Notes: generated by a model not told the origin, from the sequence alone. 64,000 bases of DNA from Streptomyces spinosisporus (GCF_022698145.1 NZ_JALDAX010000001.1:186001-250000), one strand, 5' to 3'. Numbered from the stretch's first letter, positions 31,848 through 41,828 are shown. A program made the numbers and translations.

Positions 31848-32183
31848 ATGAACGACCGAGTGACTCCTGCGATGCATGCCACACCCGACGGTGAGGCGGA
31901 GATCTCCCTCGTGGTCAAGCTGCCGTGGGAGGACGTCGCCCGGCTCGGCCAGGAGGCGGGGCGGCTGGCCGCGCAGATGCAGCGCCCGGTGACGCTCGAC
32001 GAGGCGGTGAGCCATCGGCTGCGGTCGGTGCGCAGTGCTTCGCACGCGAAGCCGGCGGGGGAGCAGCCTGCCGCTGTAGCGGCTGCTCCTTCCGCTTCGT
32101 CGGCCTCCGTGTCGTCGTTGCCGCCGCGGCCTCCTGCGGAGCAGGCTCGGCAGGCGATTGAGCGGATCAACGGGTCGGCGTAG
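31848..32183 (+). CDS. small uncharacterised actinobacterial protein
   Basis: 111 residues from ATG 31848 with GAGGA 8 nt upstream. The N-terminal half is ordered-looking (GEAEISLVVKLPWEDVARLG, AAQMQRPVTLDEAVSHRL), and the C-terminal half is Ala/Ser/Pro-rich and probably disordered, ending QARQAIERINGSA. There are no cysteines, membrane segments or known motifs. Conservation of the LPWEDVARLGQEA segment would suggest a small interaction domain, and I cannot assign a function. It is monocistronic, followed by a copy of the GC-rich intergenic repeat. Confidence 0.75.
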   Translation: MNDRVTPAMHATPDGEAEISLVVKLPWEDVARLGQEAGRLAAQMQRPVTLDEAVSHRLRSVRSASHAKPAGEQPAAVAAAPSASSASVSSLPPRPPAEQARQAIERINGSA

Positions 32184-32233
32184 GGGGTGGGTTTTGGGGG
32201 TGCGTTGCCGGGTGCGGGTGCGTTGTGGTTTCT

Positions 32234-32254
32234 CGCGCAGTTCCCCGCGCCCCT
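32234..32254. repeat. copy of the Streptomyces intergenic repeat, overlapping a stop codon
   Basis: CGCGCAGTTCCCCGCGCCCCT is the same element as at 4181-4201. Its last bases overlap the TAG stop of the minus-strand flavoprotein gene (32253-32255), so the element starts at the end of that reading frame. Confidence 0.7.
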
Positions 32255-33641
32255 AAAAGCCTTGCTGTACCGCTCTTGACGCCTTGCGGGCTGCTACCAG
32301 TACCGGGTCCCAGACCGGGCTGAACGGTGGGGCGTAGCCGAGGTCCAGGGCGGTCATCTGGTCGACCGTCATCCGGGCCGTGAGGGCGACCGCGGCGATG
32401 TCGACGCGCTTGCCCGCGCCCTCGCGGCCGACGATCTGGACGCCGAGGAGGCGGCCGGTGCGGCGTTCGGCGAGCATCTTGACCGTCATGGGGGAGGAGT
32501 CCGGGTAGTAGCCCGCCCGGCTCGTCGACTCGATCGTGACCGCCTCGAACTGCAGCCCGGCCCTGCGGGCGTCCTTCTCGCGCAGGCCCGTGCGGGCGAT
32601 CTCCAGGTCGCAGACCTTGGAGACCGCCGTGCCGACGACACCGGGGAACGTGGCGTAGCCGCCGCCGACGTTGGTGCCGATGATCTGGCCGTGCTTGTTG
32701 GCGTGGGTGCCCAGCGCGATGTGCCGCTCCTGGCCGGAGACCAGGTCGAGGACCTCGACGCAGTCGCCGCCGGCCCAGATGTTCTCGTGCCCGCGCACCC
32801 GCATGGCCAGGTCGGTGAGCAGGCCGCCGTGGGCGCCGAGGGGGAGCCCGGCCGCCCGCGCGAGCGTCGTCTCCGGGCGTACGCCGATGCCCAGGACCAC
32901 CACGTCCGCGGGGTACTCGGCGTCCTGCGTGGCCACCGCCCGCACCCGGCCGTCCTCGCCGGTGAGCAGCTTGGTCACCTCGGCGTCGTTGACCATGGTG
33001 ATGCCGAGGCCCTCCATCGCCTCGTGCACCAGGCGGCCCATGTCGGGGTCGAGTGTGGCCATCGGCTCGCTGCCGCGGTTGACGACCGTCACCTCGTAGC
33101 CGCGGTTGATGAGCGCCTCCGCCATCTCCACGCCGATGTAGCCCGCCCCGACGACCACCGCGCGGCGGCCACGCGTGCGCGTGAGCGAGTCGATCAGCGC
33201 CTGGCCGTCGTCGAGCGTCTGCACACCGTGCACACCGGGGGCATCCACGCCCGGCATGTCCGGGCGGATCGGGCGGGCGCCGGTCGCGATCACGAGCTTG
33301 TCGTACGACGTCCAGGACTCGGCGCCGGAATCCACGTCACGCGCGCGTACCCGCCCGCCCGCCACGTCGATCTCGGTGACCTCCGTCCGCATGCGCAGAT
33401 CGATGTCCCGCGCGCGGTGCTCCTCGGGCGTACGGGCGATCAGCTCGTCCCGCTCCCCGACGTCCCCGCCCACCCAGTACGGGATGCCGCAGGCCGAGTA
33501 GGAGGCGAAGTGGCCGCGCTCGAAGGCGACGATCTCCAGTTCGCCCGGGCCCTTCGTCCGGCGGGCCTGCGACGCCGCGGACATTCCCGCGGCGTCGCCG
33601 CCGATCACGACCAGTCGTTCCCGCGCAGCGTTCATGTTCAT
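32253..33641 (-). CDS. FAD-dependent CoA-disulfide reductase / NADH oxidase-like oxidoreductase
   Basis: 462 residues. The FAD-binding start is RLVVIGGDAAGMSAASQARR. The single redox Cys lies in YSACGIPYWVGGDV, as in CoA-disulfide reductases and NADH oxidases (SxxCG.PY), not the CxxxxC disulfide of lipoamide dehydrogenases. The NAD-binding motif is VVVGAGYIGVEMAEAL, and the second FAD motif is NIWAGGDCVEV. The C-terminal dimerisation domain includes YYPDSSPMTVKMLAERRTGR. It probably reduces CoA- or other thiol disulfides, or oxygen, with NAD(P)H. The start MNMNAARE is ATG with no RBS and is preceded by TAGCGT plus six bases, i.e. leaderless. A DUF4349 lipoprotein gene lies 27 bp upstream on the same strand. 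Confidence 0.9.
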   Translation of the reverse strand: MNMNAARERLVVIGGDAAGMSAASQARRTKGPGELEIVAFERGHFASYSACGIPYWVGGDVGERDELIARTPEEHRARDIDLRMRTEVTEIDVAGGRVRARDVDSGAESWTSYDKLVIATGARPIRPDMPGVDAPGVHGVQTLDDGQALIDSLTRTRGRRAVVVGAGYIGVEMAEALINRGYEVTVVNRGSEPMATLDPDMGRLVHEAMEGLGITMVNDAEVTKLLTGEDGRVRAVATQDAEYPADVVVLGIGVRPETTLARAAGLPLGAHGGLLTDLAMRVRGHENIWAGGDCVEVLDLVSGQERHIALGTHANKHGQIIGTNVGGGYATFPGVVGTAVSKVCDLEIARTGLREKDARRAGLQFEAVTIESTSRAGYYPDSSPMTVKMLAERRTGRLLGVQIVGREGAGKRVDIAAVALTARMTVDQMTALDLGYAPPFSPVWDPVLVAARKASRAVQQGF

Positions 33642-33668
33642 GTGAACACGCTACGGGGGCAGGGCATT

Positions 33669-34643
33669 TCAGTCGTGCTCACCTCCCGGCCGCGGGCCGC
33701 CACCCGGTGCTCGAGGGGCCGACGGCAGCGGGCCGAGCGCGCTCGTCGCGGGCGCGCGGGCAGGGCGGCGCGGCAGCCGGGGACGCACCAGCCGCAGCCA
33801 CGCCAGCACGATCAGGGCCGCCACCGCCACGAAGGGCAGCACCGCCCCGAGCGCCACCGCGAGCCAGCGCAGCATCGTCACGAACGCCCCCCAGCCACCC
33901 GCGAGGGCGTCCAGGAACCCGGGGTCGTCGTCCTTTGCGGCCGTCTTCACCGGGGTCTCGGACAGGGAGAGGGTGATCGTGGCGAGGCTCGTACGGTCCT
34001 TCAGCGACGCCTGCTGCGCGAGGAGCGACTCCAGATCGGCCTCCCTCGTGCTCAACTCGCCCTCCAGCTCCACCACATCGCTGAGCCGAGTGGCCTGGTC
34101 CATCAGCTCACGCACCCGGGCCACGCTCGCCCGCTGAGACTTGATGCGGCTCTCCACGTCGACGACCTGGTCCGTGACGTCCTCGGCCTTCGCGGTCCGG
34201 TCGAGCAGCTTGCCCGCACCCTGCAGATCGGCGAGGACGTCGTCGTACTGGTCGACCGGCACCCGCAGCACGACACGGGTGCGTTCACGGCCCTTGCCGT
34301 CGCGCGTGGTGGTCTCGTTGCCGACGTAGCCGCCCGCGGTCTCGGCGGTGGTGCGGGCCTCGTCGAGGGCCTTGGGCACGTCCTTGACCTGGACGGTCAG
34401 GGAGGCGGTACGGATGATGCTGCTGGTGAGCTTCGGCGCGCGGGTGGCCTTGGCGCCGCCCGCGTCCTTCTCGGCGCCTTGGGCGGGCCCCTGCGCTTCG
34501 CTCCTCGCGGCGGCCTTGTCGTCGGCGGCGCTCCCACCGGAGTCCGTGCCGCCCGCCCCGCTGCATCCGGTCAGCGCGAGCGCCGCGGCGAGCAGGACCC
34601 CGGCCAGGGCCGGGAAGGGTCGTACGGGTTGTCGTGAGCGCAT
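33669..34643 (-). CDS. DUF4349 lipoprotein with coiled coil and membrane anchor
   Basis: 324 residues from ATG 34643. Signal peptide with lipobox LALTGC, then a low-complexity linker ([19 protein letters not shown]). The DUF4349 domain follows: [57 protein letters not shown] long coiled coil occurs at [20 protein letters not shown] to [20 protein letters not shown], then [14 protein letters not shown] and one C-terminal helix ([20 protein letters not shown]) with a basic tail. The protein is thus anchored both by lipid and by a helix, as usual in this family. Its function is unknown, possibly envelope-related. It is divergent from hemY. Confidence 0.88.
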   Translation of the reverse strand: MRSRQPVRPFPALAGVLLAAALALTGCSGAGGTDSGGSAADDKAAARSEAQGPAQGAEKDAGGAKATRAPKLTSSIIRTASLTVQVKDVPKALDEARTTAETAGGYVGNETTTRDGKGRERTRVVLRVPVDQYDDVLADLQGAGKLLDRTAKAEDVTDQVVDVESRIKSQRASVARVRELMDQATRLSDVVELEGELSTREADLESLLAQQASLKDRTSLATITLSLSETPVKTAAKDDDPGFLDALAGGWGAFVTMLRWLAVALGAVLPFVAVAALIVLAWLRLVRPRLPRRPARAPATSALGPLPSAPRAPGGGPRPGGEHD

Positions 34644-34813
34644 GTGCGGAACCCCCGGGGTTGTGACGACTGACGCTCCTTCGACGCCGGGAGGGGCCCG
34701 GACGTTGGACCCGGTCGGTCCCGATGCGGTCACGGTCGGGACTCGCGCAGGACACCGGGCGCCGGACGACGGGTGGCGGACGGTCTGTCAGTGGGGTCTG
34801 AGAGGCTGGGGAC

Positions 34814-36268
34814 ATGCGCGAAGTGGAGTCCCGTACGGGTCAGGTCGTCGTTGTCGGAGCCGGGATCGCCGGGCTGGCCGCCGCCCACCGGCTGCTGGGG
34901 CGCGGGGCACGGGTGACGGTCCTGGAGGCCTCGGAGCGGGTCGGCGGCAAGCTGCTGCCCGGCGAGATCGCGGGCACGCGCGTGGACCTCGGCGCCGAGT
35001 CCATGCTGGCCCGCAGGCCCGAAGCGGTGGCCCTCGCGCGCGAGGTGGGCCTGGAGGACCGGCTCCAGCCACCGGCCACCGCCACGGCCTCGATCTGGAC
35101 CCGCGGCGCCCTGCGCCCCATGCCCAAGGGCCATGTCATGGGCGTCCCCGGCACCGCCACCGCCCTGGCCGGCCTGCTGTCCGACGAAGGCCTCGCCCGG
35201 ATCGAGCGCGACGCCGACCTGCCCCGCACGGAGGTCGGCGACGACATCGCGGTGGGGGAGTACGTGGCGGCACGGCTCGGCCGGGAGGTCGTCGACCGCC
35301 TGGTGGAACCCCTGCTCGGCGGTGTCTACGCGGGCGACGCGTACCGCATCTCGATGCGCTCGGCGGTCCCGCAGCTCTACCAGGCCGCGACGACGCACGA
35401 CTCGATCACCCGGGCGGTCCGCGAGATCCAGGCCCGCGCGTCCGCCGCCCAGCAGACCGGACCGGTGTTCATGGGCATCGAGGGCGGCGTGGGCAGCCTG
35501 CCGCTCGCGGTCGCCGAGTCGGTGCGGGCGCGCGGCGGCGAGATCGTCACCGGGGCGCCGGTGAGCGAGCTGCGCCGGCAGGAGGACGGTGGCTGGCGCG
35601 TCGTCGCCGGCGAGCGCGAGCTGCACACGGACGCCGTGATCGTCGCCGTGCCCGCCCCGGCCGCCGCCGCGCTGCTGCGCGCCGAGGCCCCGGCAGCCGC
35701 GACCGAGCTGGCCACCGTGGAGTACGCCTCCATGGCCCTGATCACGCTCGCCTACCGCCGCACGGAGGCGGCCCTGCCCGAGGGCAGCGGCTTCCTGGTG
35801 CCGCCCGTCGACGGGCGCACCATCAAGGCGTCGACCTTCGCCTCCCGCAAGTGGGGCTGGATCGCCGACGACAACCCCGACCTGCTCGTGCTGCGCACCT
35901 CGGTCGGGCGCTACGGCGAGACGGAGATCCTCGGCCGCGAGGACGCCGACCTGGTGGAGGTCTCCCGCCGCGACCTGCGCGAGGCCACCGGCCTCGACGC
36001 GGTCCCGGTCGCGACCCGCGTCACGCGCTGGACCGACGGCCTGCCCCAGTATCCGGTCGGCCACCACGCGCGCGTGGCCCGCATCCGCGAGCACGTCGCC
36101 AAGCTGCCGGGCCTCGCCGTGTGCGGCGCGCAGTACGACGGCGTGGGAATCCCGGCGTGCATCGCGAGCGCGTACGCCGCGGTGGACCAGGTCCACGGCG
36201 ACCTGAGCGGTGTGCAGGAGCTCACCGCCAACCCGGTGCAGAGTCTGCACGGCGGAGCGGGAGAATAA
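34814..36268 (+). CDS. hemY: coproporphyrinogen III / protoporphyrinogen oxidase (HemY/CgoX)
   Basis: 484 residues, ATG 34814. FAD-binding N-terminus [19 protein letters not shown], then [20 protein letters not shown] and [16 protein letters not shown]. The family segments [20 protein letters not shown] and [16 protein letters not shown] follow, and [16 protein letters not shown] and [18 protein letters not shown] close the FAD site. In Gram-positive bacteria this oxygen-dependent enzyme converts coproporphyrinogen III to coproporphyrin III. The hemQ gene 5 bp downstream confirms that route, so CgoX is the more exact functional name. No membrane helix is present. Confidence 0.94.
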   Translation: MREVESRTGQVVVVGAGIAGLAAAHRLLGRGARVTVLEASERVGGKLLPGEIAGTRVDLGAESMLARRPEAVALAREVGLEDRLQPPATATASIWTRGALRPMPKGHVMGVPGTATALAGLLSDEGLARIERDADLPRTEVGDDIAVGEYVAARLGREVVDRLVEPLLGGVYAGDAYRISMRSAVPQLYQAATTHDSITRAVREIQARASAAQQTGPVFMGIEGGVGSLPLAVAESVRARGGEIVTGAPVSELRRQEDGGWRVVAGERELHTDAVIVAVPAPAAAALLRAEAPAAATELATVEYASMALITLAYRRTEAALPEGSGFLVPPVDGRTIKASTFASRKWGWIADDNPDLLVLRTSVGRYGETEILGREDADLVEVSRRDLREATGLDAVPVATRVTRWTDGLPQYPVGHHARVARIREHVAKLPGLAVCGAQYDGVGIPACIASAYAAVDQVHGDLSGVQELTANPVQSLHGGAGE

Positions 36269-36273
36269 GGGAC

Positions 36274-37005
36274 ATGAGTGACGACGCCCCCACCACCGAG
36301 GCCGCGAGGATCCCCAACAAGGGCAAGCTGGCCAAGGATCTCAACGAGGTCATCCGCTACACCCTGTGGTCCGTCTTCAAGCTGAAGGACGCGCTCCCCG
36401 AGGACCGCGCGGGCTACGCCGACGAGGTCCGGGAGCTGTTCGACCAGCTCGCCGCCAAGGACGTGACGATCCGCGGCACCTACGACCTGTCCGGTCTGCG
36501 CGCCGACGCCGATCTCATGATCTGGTGGCACGCGGAGACCAGCGAGCAGCTGCAGGAGGCGTACAACCTCTTCCGCCGCACGAAGCTGGGCCGCGCCCTG
36601 GAGCCCGTCTGGTCGAACATGGCGCTGCACCGCCCCGCCGAGTTCAACCGCTCGCACATCCCCGCGTTCCTCGCCGACGAGACGCCGCGCAACTACATCA
36701 GCGTGTACCCCTTCGTGCGCTCCTACGAGTGGTACCTGCTGCCCGACGAGGACCGCCGCCGCATGCTCGCCGACCACGGCAAGATGGCCCGCGGCTTCCC
36801 GGACGTGCGCGCCAACACGGTCGCCTCGTTCTCGCTGGGCGACTACGAGTGGATTCTCGCCTTCGAGGCCGACGAACTGCACCGCATCGTCGACCTCATG
36901 CGCCACCTGCGCGGCTCCGAGGCCCGCAGGCACGTCCGCGAGGAGATCCCGTTCTACACGGGCCGCCGCAAGGACGTCGCGGACCTCGTCGCGGGCCTCG
37001 CCTGA
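36274..37005 (+). CDS. hemQ: coproheme decarboxylase (HemQ/ChdC, chlorite dismutase fold)
   Basis: 243 residues, ATG 36274, RBS AAGGGA. It forms protohaem from iron-coproporphyrin III by peroxide-dependent double decarboxylation. Visible residues: the reactive Tyr145 in [15 protein letters not shown] and the proximal haem ligand His168 in [34 protein letters not shown] is a conserved family block. The Arg that makes chlorite dismutases active is not apparent, as expected for HemQ. It is operonic with hemY; the actinobacterial ChdC length is normal. Ferrochelatase (CpfC) is not in this window. Confidence 0.94.
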   Translation: MSDDAPTTEAARIPNKGKLAKDLNEVIRYTLWSVFKLKDALPEDRAGYADEVRELFDQLAAKDVTIRGTYDLSGLRADADLMIWWHAETSEQLQEAYNLFRRTKLGRALEPVWSNMALHRPAEFNRSHIPAFLADETPRNYISVYPFVRSYEWYLLPDEDRRRMLADHGKMARGFPDVRANTVASFSLGDYEWILAFEADELHRIVDLMRHLRGSEARRHVREEIPFYTGRRKDVADLVAGLA

Positions 37006-37008
37006 CCG

Positions 37009-38667
37009 TCAGCCCCGGGCGGCCTTGCCCTTCAGGGACTCCTTCAGGGCGGCCCGCTGGGCACGGTCGGCCTGCGGCTTCGGCTTGGGCTCCGCGTGTG
37101 GGGCGCAGGATGCGTCCTGGTGAGGGGTGCGGCCCTGCAGGAGGTAGGCGTCGAGGTAGCCGTTGACGCACTTGTTCGGGCCGCCGGCGATGCCGTGCGT
37201 GCCGGCGTCCCGCTCGGTCACCAGCACCGAGCCGGACAGCCGGCGGTGCATCTCCAGGGCGCCCTCGTACGGCGTCGCCGCGTCCCGCTCGGCGGCCAGG
37301 ATCAGCGTCGGCGGCAGCTGACCGGGCGCGGTCCGCACGTCGAGCGGCTGCTGACGGGACGTCGGCCAGTAGGCGCACGGCAGGTTCATCCACACGTTGT
37401 CCCAGGTCTCGAACGGCGCCACGCGCGAGAGCCGGGTGTTGTCCCGGTCCCAGACCGTGAAGTCCGTCGGCCAGGGCGCGTCGTTGCACTCGACGGCCGT
37501 GTACACCGCGTTGGAGTTCTCCGCCTCGGCCGCAGCCTCCGTGGCCGGCCCCGCCTGCTCGATCAGCGGCTTCGCATCGCCCTTGAGATACGCCGACAGC
37601 GCCTGCGCACGCGTCGGCCAGTAGTCGTCGTAGTACCCCGCCGACAGGAACGCGGCCTGCAGCTCCGCGGGACCCACCTTGCCGCCCGCCGGCTCCGCCG
37701 CGAGCTGGGCGCTCGCCTTGGCGTAGCTGTGCTGGACCGCGGCCACCGTCCTGCCCAGGCCGTACACGTCGTGGTGCCGGGCGATCCACTTGCGGAAGTC
37801 CGTCCAGCGGCTCTCGAACGCCGCCGACTGGTCGAGGTTGTTGCGGTACCAGATCTGCTCCGGCGTCGGGTCCACCGCCGAGTCGAACACCATCCGCCGT
37901 ACGTGCGAGGGGAACAGGGTCGCGTAGAGCGCCCCGAAGTAGGTGCCGTACGACGCCCCCATGAACGTCAGCTTCCGCTCGCCCAGCGCCGCCCTGATGA
38001 CGTCCAGGTCACGCGCGTTGTTGAGGGAGTTGAAGTGCTTGAGCCCGCTGCCGGACCGCTTGGCGCAGCCCTGGGCGTAGGCCTTCGCCTGGGCGATGCG
38101 CTCCTTCTTGTACGACTCCGAGGGGTGCGTGGGCGCCTGTGACGGCGCCTTGAAGAAGCGCCCCGGGTCCTCGCAGGACAGGGGAGCGGAGCGGCCGACT
38201 CCGCGCGGGGAGTAGCCGATCAGGTCGTAGGCCGCCGCGATGCGCTTCCACTCCGGGAGCAGGCCGACGAGCGGGAAGTACCGGCCGTCGCCGCCCGGCC
38301 CGCCGGGGTTGTAGACCAGGGCGCCCTGGCGGCGCACGTGGCGCTTGCTGTTGTGCGGATCCTTGTGCGTGGCCGCGACCTTGGTGACCGTCAGCTTGAT
38401 CTGCTTGCCGCTGGGGTGCGCGTAGTCCAGCGGGACGGACACCGTGCCGCACTGCATCGCCCCCGGCATGTCCTTGACGTCGGCGCACTTGCCGAAGGCG
38501 ATGCCGGTGGCCGCGGCCCGCGCGGCGGCCGCCGCCGTGCCCTGCTGCTCGGCCCCGCCGAGGGCGGCCGGCGCGGCCGGTGCCGCCGGTGCGCTGCCGG
38601 CCGGGGCCAGGGCCAGGGCCGTCAGGAGCAAGGACCCGGCGACCGAGTGGAGGGCGGCAGCTCTCAT
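37009..38667 (-). CDS. secreted TAP-like serine peptidase (alpha/beta hydrolase, S33)
   Basis: 552 residues from ATG 38667 with GAAGGGA upstream. Signal peptide AALHSVAGSLLLTALALAPA is followed by an Ala-rich stretch. The hydrolase core has the oxyanion block VYNPGGPGGDGRYF, DLIGYSPRGVGRS, the nucleophile Ser239 in FMGASYGTYFGALY, the Asp in ILAAERDAATPYEGA and the His in ERDAGTHGIAGGPNKC. The TAP C-terminal domain is present. Cys pairs (e.g. CEDPG with CAKRSG) suggest disulfides. Streptomyces tripeptidyl aminopeptidases (Tap, SlpD/E) share this layout and cleave tripeptides from secreted proteins. Same strand as the TIGR04222 gene 97 bp upstream, perhaps co-transcribed. Confidence 0.9.
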   Translation of the reverse strand: MRAAALHSVAGSLLLTALALAPAGSAPAAPAAPAALGGAEQQGTAAAAARAAATGIAFGKCADVKDMPGAMQCGTVSVPLDYAHPSGKQIKLTVTKVAATHKDPHNSKRHVRRQGALVYNPGGPGGDGRYFPLVGLLPEWKRIAAAYDLIGYSPRGVGRSAPLSCEDPGRFFKAPSQAPTHPSESYKKERIAQAKAYAQGCAKRSGSGLKHFNSLNNARDLDVIRAALGERKLTFMGASYGTYFGALYATLFPSHVRRMVFDSAVDPTPEQIWYRNNLDQSAAFESRWTDFRKWIARHHDVYGLGRTVAAVQHSYAKASAQLAAEPAGGKVGPAELQAAFLSAGYYDDYWPTRAQALSAYLKGDAKPLIEQAGPATEAAAEAENSNAVYTAVECNDAPWPTDFTVWDRDNTRLSRVAPFETWDNVWMNLPCAYWPTSRQQPLDVRTAPGQLPPTLILAAERDAATPYEGALEMHRRLSGSVLVTERDAGTHGIAGGPNKCVNGYLDAYLLQGRTPHQDASCAPHAEPKPKPQADRAQRAALKESLKGKAARG

Positions 38668-38764
38668 GACGTATCCCTTCGAGGCATGGCAGCGACAAAA
38701 GGGATGTTTCGTACGGTGTATGGAGAACGCAAGCACCGACCCGGCGGTTCGGCGCCAATGCCCC

Positions 38765-39565
38765 CTATGCGCCCCCGATGTGCGGTTCACGCCACGGCCG
38801 GCCGCGATGCGACAGGGCCGCGCGCAGGTCGGGTTCGCCGATCGCGCGCACGCCCCGTACGGCGACGGTGGTGAGGTACGTACGGTCGTCACCGCCCGCC
38901 GTGCGCCGGGTGAGGGCCCCGAGCAGCCGCTGCCCCGCCGGTGAGGCCCAGCGCGAGTACGGGTGGACCTCGACCCGGGCGATGGCCAGACAGCTCAGCG
39001 TCAGCGCGAGCGGGAGCGCGAACCACAGGGCGACCAGGCCGCGCGACATGTCCGGCTGGGCGGGCACCAGCAGGGCGACCGCGCCCAGCACGAGCACCGC
39101 CACCGAGGCGAGTTGCACTTGGCGCACCGCGGCGGCGACCGTGGTCCGGGCGCCGGCGGGCACCGCCAGACCGGCGTCCACCAGCCGGTCGGCGAGACCG
39201 GAGACGGCGTCGGCGGAGGCGGTGGCGTCGCGCACCGGGGCGATGCGGCTCTGTCCCCCGGGCCCGATGGCCCCGATGACGGAGCGCTCCATGTCGTCCC
39301 GGCCGCGTGGGTCGACCACGGTCGCCCAGCCGGTGTGGGCGAGCAGCAGCCGACGCTGACGGGCCATGGAGACCATGGTCAGATCGGCGACCCGGTGGGG
39401 TCCGCCGGACAGGAAAGCGGCCTCGTACAGGGTCAGCTCATGACGCCGGGCCGACCCGTGGTCGTCCGCGTCGGCCGCCGCGGCGCGTACGGCGGCCAGG
39501 CACAGTCGTGTGCAGGCGATGCCGGCGGTGGCCCAGGCCAGCAGCAGGAGAAGGACCCAGAACAT
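38765..39565 (-). CDS. TIGR04222-domain membrane protein
   Basis: 266 residues. One N-terminal helix (MFWVLLLLLAWATAGIAC), then the TIGR04222 hallmark LTLYEAAFLSGGPHRVADL and MVSMARQRRLLL, a helical segment, and two more helices (LASVAVLVLGAVALLVPA, LVALWFALPLALTLSCLAI). The tail is GDDRTYLTTVAVRGVRAIGE..LRAALSHRGR. As I recall, many family members end in a long Gly/Cys-rich low-complexity tail and occur next to DUF692 enzymes. This one ends in HIGGA with no Cys-rich tail. It is the third gene after the DUF692 and DUF4142 genes on the same strand. Role unknown. Confidence 0.8.
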   Translation of the reverse strand: MFWVLLLLLAWATAGIACTRLCLAAVRAAAADADDHGSARRHELTLYEAAFLSGGPHRVADLTMVSMARQRRLLLAHTGWATVVDPRGRDDMERSVIGAIGPGGQSRIAPVRDATASADAVSGLADRLVDAGLAVPAGARTTVAAAVRQVQLASVAVLVLGAVALLVPAQPDMSRGLVALWFALPLALTLSCLAIARVEVHPYSRWASPAGQRLLGALTRRTAGGDDRTYLTTVAVRGVRAIGEPDLRAALSHRGRPWREPHIGGA

Positions 39566-39672
39566 GCCGCGTTTCTATGCCAGATGCCCGGTGGAACGCC
39601 ATGCCCTGTTCACCATCCGGGACGGAGCGTTGTCCGTATGTGACGTTCCGTTTGAAGGGGAACGGGCGGCGG

Positions 39673-40446
39673 CTACCGCGGTGGCGGGCTGGTGGCGGCC
39701 GGCGGCAGCGGATAGGTCGGGGACGGGGAGCCCGTGAGCGGGGTCGCCGGGCTCGGGTCCGCGGTCGGGCCGGGCGGGGCGGGGGAGCTGGTCAGCGGGG
39801 GCGTGCTCGCCATGGCCATGTCCCGGGCCAGCGCGTCCCAGTCGACGTATCCCGTGGCCTCCAGGACCTTGATGTGGTCGAGCACGGTGGTGTTCGCGTC
39901 GTCCGCGAGCGCACGCACCAGCGAGTTGCGGGTGGTGGCACGGACCTCGGCGACGACCGAGAACACCTTGCCGTGCGACAGCCGCGTGATGTTGACGAAG
40001 TCGCGGTCGTAGTCCGTGCCGCGGGCGGCGTTCAGGGTGGAGAGCCACTGCCTCTGCTGGGCGTTGGGCTCGTTGGGCAGCTGGAGGCCGAGCTTGGCGG
40101 CGACGTCGCGCACCCGCTGGTCCAGGAAGGTGTGCCCCACGACGAGGTGCTCGCCCGCCGTGCGGACGGCCTGCGTGGTGCCCTTCTGCTCGGCCTCCTG
40201 CCCGGCGGGCAGCTCCCACAGCCCGGCCAGCCGCACCTTCGTGACGAAGTCCCGGTCGAGCGCGGACAGCGGTCCGTACCGCGTCGGCACGCTCCCGGCG
40301 TTCAGCGTGCTGACGCCGGTCCCCGAACGGTCCGCGTACGACCAGATCGGAAAGACCAGCGCGATCAGCGTGGCCAGCAGACCGATGACGATGATGCCGG
40401 TGCCGCTGAGGATGCCTCGTCCCTCAAGAGGTGGTCGCGGTCGCAT
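39673..40446 (-). CDS. DUF4142 (ferritin-like) membrane-anchored protein
   Basis: 257 residues; ATG 40446 with GGAGG 4 nt upstream. One N-terminal helix (GIIVIGLLATLIALVFPIW), then the extracytoplasmic DUF4142 helical domain: LSALDRDFVTKVRLAGLWEL, QAVRTAGEHLVVGHTFLDQR, LGLQLPNEPNAQQRQWLSTL, YDRDFVNITRLSHGKVFSVV and NTTVLDHIKVLEATGYVDW, with His/Asp/Glu positions resembling a four-helix ferritin-like bundle. The C-terminus is a Pro/Ser/Thr tail of about 50 residues. Metal binding is possible but not demonstrated. Second gene of the DUF692-DUF4142-TIGR04222 group. Confidence 0.85.
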   Translation of the reverse strand: MRPRPPLEGRGILSGTGIIVIGLLATLIALVFPIWSYADRSGTGVSTLNAGSVPTRYGPLSALDRDFVTKVRLAGLWELPAGQEAEQKGTTQAVRTAGEHLVVGHTFLDQRVRDVAAKLGLQLPNEPNAQQRQWLSTLNAARGTDYDRDFVNITRLSHGKVFSVVAEVRATTRNSLVRALADDANTTVLDHIKVLEATGYVDWDALARDMAMASTPPLTSSPAPPGPTADPSPATPLTGSPSPTYPLPPAATSPPPR

Positions 40447-40504
40447 GGTGCCTCCTGTACGGCACCGCATATTACTGCGGGGTTCGACCGCCCCTCCGGC
40501 CCGG

Positions 40505-41812
40505 TCAGCGGTGCAGCAGGACCCGCCGGGCCGCCCTCGCCGCACGCACCGCGGGCCGCTGCGACCGCGGCACAGGCCCCGACCGCTCCAGCCACCACGC
40601 CCTGAGCTCCCGCCGGACGGCGCCCTCCGCGAGATGTCCGTCGAGCAGCAGATGCGCGGCGAAGTCCAGGGCGTCCCGGCGGTAGCCGCCCGTCATCGGG
40701 TGCCCGTGGGCGTACGCGAGGAAGCCGGGCCGGTACGCCTCGCCGAGGATCTGTGGCAGTTCGGGCGCGACCTTGGCGACCACGTCCGCGCGCTTCCCGG
40801 CGAGCGCCCGCGCCTGCACCCCCAGCCGCACCCGGTCGAACCCCTCCGGCACGGGCGTCCCGGCGACGAGCGCGGACAGCAGAGCGGCCTGGGCGAGTCC
40901 GAGGCGCTGACGGGCGGCGTCGGTGGCCGCGGAGGGGGTGGCCAGGGTGTCGTGGCCGGTGGGCGTCGCGGCCTCGGCCCGCACGGCCGCGCCCTTCTCC
41001 ACGGCGAGGCGGATCGCCGTCAACTCGCCCTCCAGCTCCGCCGGTTCGGGGAAGTTCTCGTCCCGCTCCAGCAGCACGCCCGGCGGTGCGACGCGTGAGG
41101 CGAGGTCGGTCAGGATGTCCAGGACCGGCCGCGGCACCGGGTGGGCGTGGCTGTCGTGCCAGACGCCGTCGCGCTCGAAGCCGCCCGCGACATGGACGTA
41201 CGCGATGGCCTCCAGCGGCAGCTCGGCCAGCGCCTTGGCCGGGTCCTCGCCGCGGTTGACGTGGTTGGTGTGCAGATTGGCGACGTCGATCAGGAGCCGT
41301 ACGCCCGTCCGGTCGGCGAGCTCGTACAGGAACTGCCCCTCCGTCATCTCCTCGCCCGGCCAGGAGATCAGTGCGGCGATGTTCTCGACGGCGAGCGGCA
41401 CCGGCAGGGCGTCCTGCGCGATGCGGACGTTCTCGCACAGCACGTCGAGGGCGTCCCGGGTGCGCGGCACGGGCAGCAGATGCCCGGCCTCCAGGAGCGG
41501 GGAGGCGGTCAGCGGGCCGCCCGCCCGTACGAACGCGATGTGCTCGGTGACCAGCGGCGAGCCCAGCGCCTCGGCCCGCTCGGCCAGCGCGGCGAGCCGC
41601 CCGGCGTCCGGGCGGTCCGCGCCGCCGAGGCCCAGCGAGACGCCGTGCGGGACCACGGTGACGCCGCGGGCGCGCAAACGCTGCAGCGAGTCGGGGAGGT
41701 GGCCCGGGCACACGTTCTCGGACACGGCCTCGACCCAGTCGATGCCCGGCATGCGCTCCACGGCGTCCGCGATCTCCGGCCGCCATCCGATGCCCGTTCC
41801 CAGTCGCTCCAT
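40505..41812 (-). CDS. MNIO (DUF692) multinuclear iron oxidative enzyme fused to a C-terminal partner domain
   Basis: 435 residues from ATG 41812, which has GAGGAGGGGG upstream. The TIM-barrel MNIO domain spans about 1-275: [89 protein letters not shown] and [10 protein letters not shown]. The His/Asp/Glu set is the metal site of MbnB/TglH-type enzymes, which oxidatively modify Cys or other residues of peptides. The C-terminal part (about 300-435; [40 protein letters not shown]) is helical and probably the fused counterpart of separate MNIO partner proteins. It corresponds, from memory, to SCO6045 of S. coelicolor. No precursor peptide is evident next to it. Confidence 0.88.
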   Translation of the reverse strand: MERLGTGIGWRPEIADAVERMPGIDWVEAVSENVCPGHLPDSLQRLRARGVTVVPHGVSLGLGGADRPDAGRLAALAERAEALGSPLVTEHIAFVRAGGPLTASPLLEAGHLLPVPRTRDALDVLCENVRIAQDALPVPLAVENIAALISWPGEEMTEGQFLYELADRTGVRLLIDVANLHTNHVNRGEDPAKALAELPLEAIAYVHVAGGFERDGVWHDSHAHPVPRPVLDILTDLASRVAPPGVLLERDENFPEPAELEGELTAIRLAVEKGAAVRAEAATPTGHDTLATPSAATDAARQRLGLAQAALLSALVAGTPVPEGFDRVRLGVQARALAGKRADVVAKVAPELPQILGEAYRPGFLAYAHGHPMTGGYRRDALDFAAHLLLDGHLAEGAVRRELRAWWLERSGPVPRSQRPAVRAARAARRVLLHR

Positions 41813-41828
41813 GGTGTTTCCCCCTCCT

